Below, one piece after another: positions 15,469 to 19,469 of a stretch of 19,469 bases of DNA (positions are counted from its first letter, which is position 1; every line of letters begins with the position of its first letter). Made by a program: the position numbers and the translations under genes. The DNA is from Chloroflexota bacterium (GTDB lineage: Bacteria > Chloroflexota > Anaerolineae > B4-G1): contig JAUVSX010000006.1 in the NCBI GenBank assembly GCA_030596915.1, forward strand, positions 1 to 19,469, written 5' to 3'. The notes beneath the pieces were generated by a model. That model was not told where the DNA came from. It ran no database searches and saw nothing but the letters and a program-made list of their open reading frames with translations.

Positions 15469-17016
15469 ATGTCCTACAACACCTACTGGGGAGACTCGCA
15501 CTGCAACATCCATCGCAAGCACATTCCTGAGCTCCCCCGGACGTACGATGCTGCCCGGGCTATTCTCGATTTCTTTCCCATCGCCTACTACCCGGCGGAC
15601 TACTACCAGATGATGGAAGGCCTTCGGGTTGAGAGCCACGGACGGAGGAAGAGATTCGAGCGAGACTGGCAGCGGGTACTGGATATGGTGCGGGTCCACA
15701 ATACGCCAGGCGAGTTTGTCACGTTCCCTGGGTACGAGTGGACCGGCAACCGCACGCGGTACGGAGACTATAATGTGTTCTATTGTGCTGACGAGGGGCC
15801 GCTCGACCTCTCAGAGGATCTCCGAGATCTCTTTGGCAATCTGAGGCGGGCGCCTGCGATCGCGATTCCGCACCACCCAGGCTATCAGGTAGGCTGGCGC
15901 GGCATGGACTGGGACTTCTATGACGAGGAGTTGTCGCCCTTTGTTGAGATCTACTCTTCCCACGGCTCCTCCGAGGGGTGTAACACTGCTTTCACACTCA
16001 ACCGGAATGGCGCGATGTCCCCTCGCGTATCAGGGGGCACCGTGCAGGATGCCCTGGCGCGTGGGTGTCGACTGGGCATCGTCGCCTCGAGCGACAGCCA
16101 CACCGGAGTCGCCGGACCGTGGGGCAGCGGGTTGATGGGCGTGCTGGCCAACGAGCTGACCCGCGAATCACTGTGGGAGGCCTTCAAGGCCCGCCGCGTG
16201 TACGGAGTGACGGGCGCCCGCATCCAGATGGACTTTACGATCAACGATCACCCAATGGGCAGTATGATCCAGACAAACGGCCCGCCGACTGTCCGGGTGA
16301 CCGTTCGTGCCAGCCAGGCTCTCGACCGAGTCGAGCTGCTGAGGAACAACCGCGTTATCCGCACGCACTGTCACTCAGGCACCTGGGAGGTGCCTGAGGG
16401 AGATGGCCCGGTGCGGGCCAAGCTCAAGCTGGAGTTTGGCTGGGGCCCAGACCGCCTTCAACCCCACCTGGCTGTGGGGCCAAGACAGTGGCTTGGCGGG
16501 ATAAGCCTGTCAGACGGGCACTTGCTGTCCGTGGAGCCTTGCTTCACCTACTGGGATCAGAGTGTAGGACCTTTGGAACAACGAACCTGCCAGTGGCAGC
16601 TCACGACGGCGCGACGTGATTCCGCGGCGGTAGGGCCGTCTCAGCAGGCCCTGATATTCGAGATGGAGGTTCCGCTCCAAGCTCCCATCACGATCAGGGT
16701 GGACGGCCGCGAAGAGAAGTGGACCCTGCGCCAGGCCCTGGCAGGCTCAAGGGTGATCGCCTTCACTGACGAGATCGAGAGCCTGGTACAAGAGCGATTC
16801 CGACTTCGCGCGGAAGAGATCGAGAACCGTGATGTGTTCTGGCATTCGGCCTACAAAGCGAAGATCCACACGGCGATACCCGAAGCTGGCTACACGGCCA
16901 CCTGCGAGTGGAAAGAGGACGAGCTGCGCCCCGGTCACAACTGGTACTATGTTCGTGTCAGCCAACTGAACGGTCAGATGGCGTGGTCATCGCCGATCTG
17001 GGTCGACTCTGTGTAG
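15469..17016 (+). CDS. DUF3604/PHP-like metallohydrolase
   Basis: This 515-residue protein opens with YWGDSHCNIH (6-15), the start of the DUF3604/PHP-type phosphoesterase fold. The metal ligands would be His11 and the downstream HHPG, SSHGSSE and ASSDSHTG motifs. The classical HxH is H-C-N-x-H here, so the second histidine is shifted. Residues from about 255 onward are beta-rich with repeated strand patterns (VRVTVRASQALDRVELLRNN, later WYYVRVSQLNGQMAWSSPIW), like the C-terminal domain of DUF3604 proteins. The likely chemistry is metal-dependent hydrolysis of a phosphoester or related bond; no substrate is known to me. There is no signal peptide. ATG 15469 follows GGGAGGGG with 5-nt spacing. 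It lies 20 nt after the UroD-like gene, so it belongs to the same unit. Confidence 0.78.
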   Translation: MSYNTYWGDSHCNIHRKHIPELPRTYDAARAILDFFPIAYYPADYYQMMEGLRVESHGRRKRFERDWQRVLDMVRVHNTPGEFVTFPGYEWTGNRTRYGDYNVFYCADEGPLDLSEDLRDLFGNLRRAPAIAIPHHPGYQVGWRGMDWDFYDEELSPFVEIYSSHGSSEGCNTAFTLNRNGAMSPRVSGGTVQDALARGCRLGIVASSDSHTGVAGPWGSGLMGVLANELTRESLWEAFKARRVYGVTGARIQMDFTINDHPMGSMIQTNGPPTVRVTVRASQALDRVELLRNNRVIRTHCHSGTWEVPEGDGPVRAKLKLEFGWGPDRLQPHLAVGPRQWLGGISLSDGHLLSVEPCFTYWDQSVGPLEQRTCQWQLTTARRDSAAVGPSQQALIFEMEVPLQAPITIRVDGREEKWTLRQALAGSRVIAFTDEIESLVQERFRLRAEEIENRDVFWHSAYKAKIHTAIPEAGYTATCEWKEDELRPGHNWYYVRVSQLNGQMAWSSPIWVDSV

Positions 17017-17040
17017 CCCGATCCCCAAGAGGTGGGAACG

Positions 17041-17304
17041 TTGGACACCATGCTGGTGGCCGTGCTGCACGACTTCAACAGACTGAAACTCAACGAGGTC
17101 CCAAAGCCTGAAGCGCAGGAGTTGGACAGGGTGGTCGTGGGCATCATTTCGCGCAGTTTCTGCGCTTCGGACTACAACGCGATCAGAGGCATACGAAGGA
17201 ATGTCACTTTTCCCCTGATCCCGGGCCACGAGCCCAGCGGCGTCGTGATCGAGGTCGGGCCGGGCGTCACGCACTTCGGCCTACGCGATGGTGGGCACAT
17301 CTAG
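17041..17304 (+). pseudogene. Remnant of a zinc-dependent alcohol dehydrogenase (N-terminal part only)
   Basis: Only 87 residues remain of a medium-chain dehydrogenase that would normally be about 340-350 long. SFCASDYNAIRG matches the zinc-site CxxxD segment, and PGHEPSGVVIEVGPGVTHF is the conserved GHExxG region. The text stops at LRDGGHI, just where GDRV normally leads on, and the rest of the GroES-like domain and the whole NAD domain are gone. AAGAGG (17027-17032) and a TTG start at 17041 still look usable. The next gene's ribosome site begins four bases after the stop, so the 3' part was removed cleanly. A functional small protein is unlikely but not excluded. Confidence 0.8.
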
Positions 17305-17321
17305 CCCAAGGAGGAATTGGA

Positions 17322-19469
17322 ATGACGGAAAAGAGTGATGTCATCATAGTGAACCTGCGCTGCGAGTATCTCATCGACCCTATCGGCATAGATGTGATCA
17401 AACCCCGGTTGAGCTGGACACTGAGATCGAAGCTGCGCGGGCAGAGTCAGACCGCCTACCGGGTCCTCGTCGCGAGTTCGTTGCAGAAGCTGGACGATGC
17501 CCGCCGACGCGACGGGTGCCTGTGGGACAGCGGACGAGTGATCTCTGACCAGTCAATCCACGTGGAATACGGTGGCGCACCACTGGGATCCGGGCTGCGC
17601 TGCTTCTGGAAGGTCATGGTCTGGGACAAGGACGGAAACGAGAGTTCGTGGAGCGACGCGGCGCGATTTGAGATGGGCCTCCTGGACGCACAGGACTGGC
17701 AGGGCGACTGGATCGGCGCGCCCGCGGCCAATTCGGGCGAGGCGCCTCCAGCCCCCCACTTCCGGAAGGAGCTGGTACTGGCCGGGCCCGTCAAGGCGGC
17801 GCGGGCCACCATCTGCGGGCTGGGGTACTACGAGCTCTCGATCAACGGCCACAGGGTCGGCGACCACGTTCTTGATCCCGCCTTCACCCGCTACGACCGG
17901 CGCGCTCTCTACGTGACCCACGACGTCACCTCACTGCTCAAGCAAGGGGCCAACGCCGTAGGCGTGATCCTCGGAAACGGCATCTACAACCAGTCGTCGC
18001 GGGACGCGTGGAACTTCGAGAGCAGCCCGTGGCGCGACACCCCCAGGCTGCTGTTCCAGGCCGAGATCGAATACGAGGATGGAACGACCACGACTCTGGC
18101 AAGCGACGGGACGTGGAACACTGCACGGGGGCCAATCACGTTCAATGGCACTCGCAACGGCGAGTTCTACGACGCCCGCCGGGAGATGCCGGGCTGGGAT
18201 GATGCGGGGTTCGACGATGCCGGCTGGGCGCCGGTCCACGTTGTCAATGGGCCCGGCGGCCTGCTGAAGGCGCAGATGATGCCGCCCATCAAGGTGACGG
18301 AGACAATCGCGCCCGTGAGCGTGCGTGAGGTCGCCGATGGCGCCTACGTCTTTGACCTGGGGCGAAACATCGCTGGCTGGGCCCAGCTTCGCGTGTCGGG
18401 TCCCGCCGGCACGGAAGTGACGATGCGCTATGGTGAGAAGCTCGACGACGGGGGCCGCCTCGACCAGAGCGAAAGCGCTCACCTGGTGTACGATGGCGAG
18501 TTCCAGACCGACCGTTATACGCTCAAGGGGGATGGCGAGGAGGTCTTCGAACCCCACTTTGCCTACCACGGCTTCCAGTATGTCGAGGTAACGGGCTTCC
18601 CCGGGAGACCAACCGTCGAGAGCCTCCGTGGGCGCGTCGTGCATACCGCGTTCGAGCCGGCTGGCAGCTTCGAATGCTCGAACGATCTGCTCAACCAGAT
18701 ACAGACGTGTACGCTCAGTTCGTACGTCGGTAACTTCCACGGCTATCCCACGGACTGTCCGCAGCGCGAGAAGAACGGCTGGACCGGCGACGCGCTCCTG
18801 GCCGCTGAGACAGGACTGTACAACTACCACGCGCAGACCGGGTATGTGAAGTGGCTCGACGACATCGGCGACGAGCAGCAGGAGGGAGGCGAGCTGCCAG
18901 GCATCGTGCCGACGAGCGGCTGGGGATACGAGTGGGGTAACGGCCCCTGCTGGGACAGCGCCTACATCCTGATCCCGTGGCACCTCTACCTCTACAAGGG
19001 CGACACGGCAATCCTCGAGGCTCACTACGAGGGGATGAAGCGGTATGTCGACTACCTGACCGGGAAGACGTTCCTTGATCTTGTCTCACTGGGACTGGGG
19101 GACTGGGTGCCGCCGTTCGGTCTTCCCTCGGACTACACGGCGCCGCTCACGCTGCTTGCGTCGAGCTACTACTACGTCGATGCCGATACCGTTTCAAAGA
19201 TCGCGGCGATACTCGGGAAGAACGCAGACGCGAGGAAGTACAGCCGGCTCGCCGCCAAGATTCGCAAGGCCTTCAACCGGTACTTGTACGACAGGACAAG
19301 CGGCTTCTACACGAATGGCTCGCAGACGGCGCAGGCCACTGCACTTTTTCAGGGGTTGGTGCAGCCACGCCAGCGGCGCAAAGTGCTCCGCCGGCTGATC
19401 GCCGAGATAAGGCAGTTCAAGTGGCGTATGAACGTGGGTATCCACGGCGCCAAGTTCGTCATGAATGCC
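17322..19469 (+). CDS. GH78 alpha-L-rhamnosidase, 3' end cut by the window
   Basis: The frame stays open from ATG 17322 to the last base (716 codons), so the C-terminus lies outside; family members often run to about 900 residues. The N-terminal beta domains include LRCEYLIDPIGIDVIKPRLSWTL and the AYRVLVASS strand typical of GH78. GYYELSINGHRVGDHVLDPAFTRYDRRALY is the carbohydrate-binding-like module. The (alpha/alpha)6 catalytic domain begins near residue 455. DCPQREKNGWTGDA (478-491) is the hallmark segment with the catalytic Glu483. Such enzymes release L-rhamnose from plant or microbial glycans. No signal peptide is visible, so it may act on imported oligosaccharides. AAGGAGG precedes the ATG at normal spacing, 17 nt after the dehydrogenase remnant. 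With the GH20 gene at the other end it suggests a rhamnose- and hexosamine-bearing substrate. Confidence 0.93.
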   Translation, partial: MTEKSDVIIVNLRCEYLIDPIGIDVIKPRLSWTLRSKLRGQSQTAYRVLVASSLQKLDDARRRDGCLWDSGRVISDQSIHVEYGGAPLGSGLRCFWKVMVWDKDGNESSWSDAARFEMGLLDAQDWQGDWIGAPAANSGEAPPAPHFRKELVLAGPVKAARATICGLGYYELSINGHRVGDHVLDPAFTRYDRRALYVTHDVTSLLKQGANAVGVILGNGIYNQSSRDAWNFESSPWRDTPRLLFQAEIEYEDGTTTTLASDGTWNTARGPITFNGTRNGEFYDARREMPGWDDAGFDDAGWAPVHVVNGPGGLLKAQMMPPIKVTETIAPVSVREVADGAYVFDLGRNIAGWAQLRVSGPAGTEVTMRYGEKLDDGGRLDQSESAHLVYDGEFQTDRYTLKGDGEEVFEPHFAYHGFQYVEVTGFPGRPTVESLRGRVVHTAFEPAGSFECSNDLLNQIQTCTLSSYVGNFHGYPTDCPQREKNGWTGDALLAAETGLYNYHAQTGYVKWLDDIGDEQQEGGELPGIVPTSGWGYEWGNGPCWDSAYILIPWHLYLYKGDTAILEAHYEGMKRYVDYLTGKTFLDLVSLGLGDWVPPFGLPSDYTAPLTLLASSYYYVDADTVSKIAAILGKNADARKYSRLAAKIRKAFNRYLYDRTSGFYTNGSQTAQATALFQGLVQPRQRRKVLRRLIAEIRQFKWRMNVGIHGAKFVMNA

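Noticed and set aside
17931..19025. 364-codon minus-strand open frame opposite the GH78 gene
   Set aside because: The plus strand encodes continuous GH78 sequence with the hallmark DCPQRE motif; the antisense frame lacks recognisable features.

Overview
This is a GC-rich (roughly 60-65% G+C by eye) bacterial window. It is almost entirely protein-coding, with strong GGAGG-type ribosome binding sites and frequent TTG starts. It contains no rRNA, tRNA, phage, transposase or CRISPR and no phylogenetic marker gene. The mix of families (creatininase, PF12831-type FAD oxidoreductase, ceramidase-like, MttB-like, UroD-like, DUF3604/PHP-like, GH20, GH78) resembles glycan- and small-molecule-degrading clusters of uncultivated heterotrophs such as Armatimonadota or Chloroflexota. 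That placement is recollection and inference only.

Layout. Positions 69-2222 (minus strand) hold a GH20 beta-N-acetylhexosaminidase-like gene whose last ~108 codons are cut off by an in-frame TAG at 396-398. Positions 2223-2493 form a divergent control region with two near-consensus sigma70 promoters back to back and two inverted repeats. From 2494 to the right edge every gene is on the plus strand: creatininase-like amidohydrolase (2494), MFS transporter (3316), Eis-like GNAT acetyltransferase (4599), a 19-codon leader ORF (5832) overlapping an FAD-dependent oxidoreductase (5888), polysaccharide-deacetylase-like protein (7290), a 7 x 16-bp tandem repeat array (8417-8528), neutral-ceramidase-like hydrolase (8561), SDR dehydrogenase (9932), MttB-superfamily methyltransferase without pyrrolysine (10746), a 240-bp gap with paired small palindromes, Gfo/Idh/MocA oxidoreductase (12435), a second creatininase-like protein (13542), a UroD/MtaA-like protein (14336), a DUF3604/PHP-like metallohydrolase (15469), a truncated zinc-alcohol-dehydrogenase remnant (17041) and the first 716 codons of a GH78 alpha-L-rhamnosidase (17322 to the edge).

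How the genes may work together. The short gaps (often under 50 nt, one 4-nt ATGA overlap) suggest one long plus-strand transcription unit, or two or three sub-operons split at the 143-bp repeat gap and the 240-bp gap. The glycosidases could release N-acetylhexosamine and rhamnose from a glycan. The MFS protein could import the products. The Gfo/Idh, SDR and FAD enzymes could oxidise them, and the two creatininase-like and other metal hydrolases could open amide or ring bonds. The MttB-like and UroD/MtaA-like pair hints at a corrinoid-dependent methyl-transfer step on a methylated substrate, but no corrinoid protein gene is visible here. No regulator gene is in the window, although operator-like sequences are.
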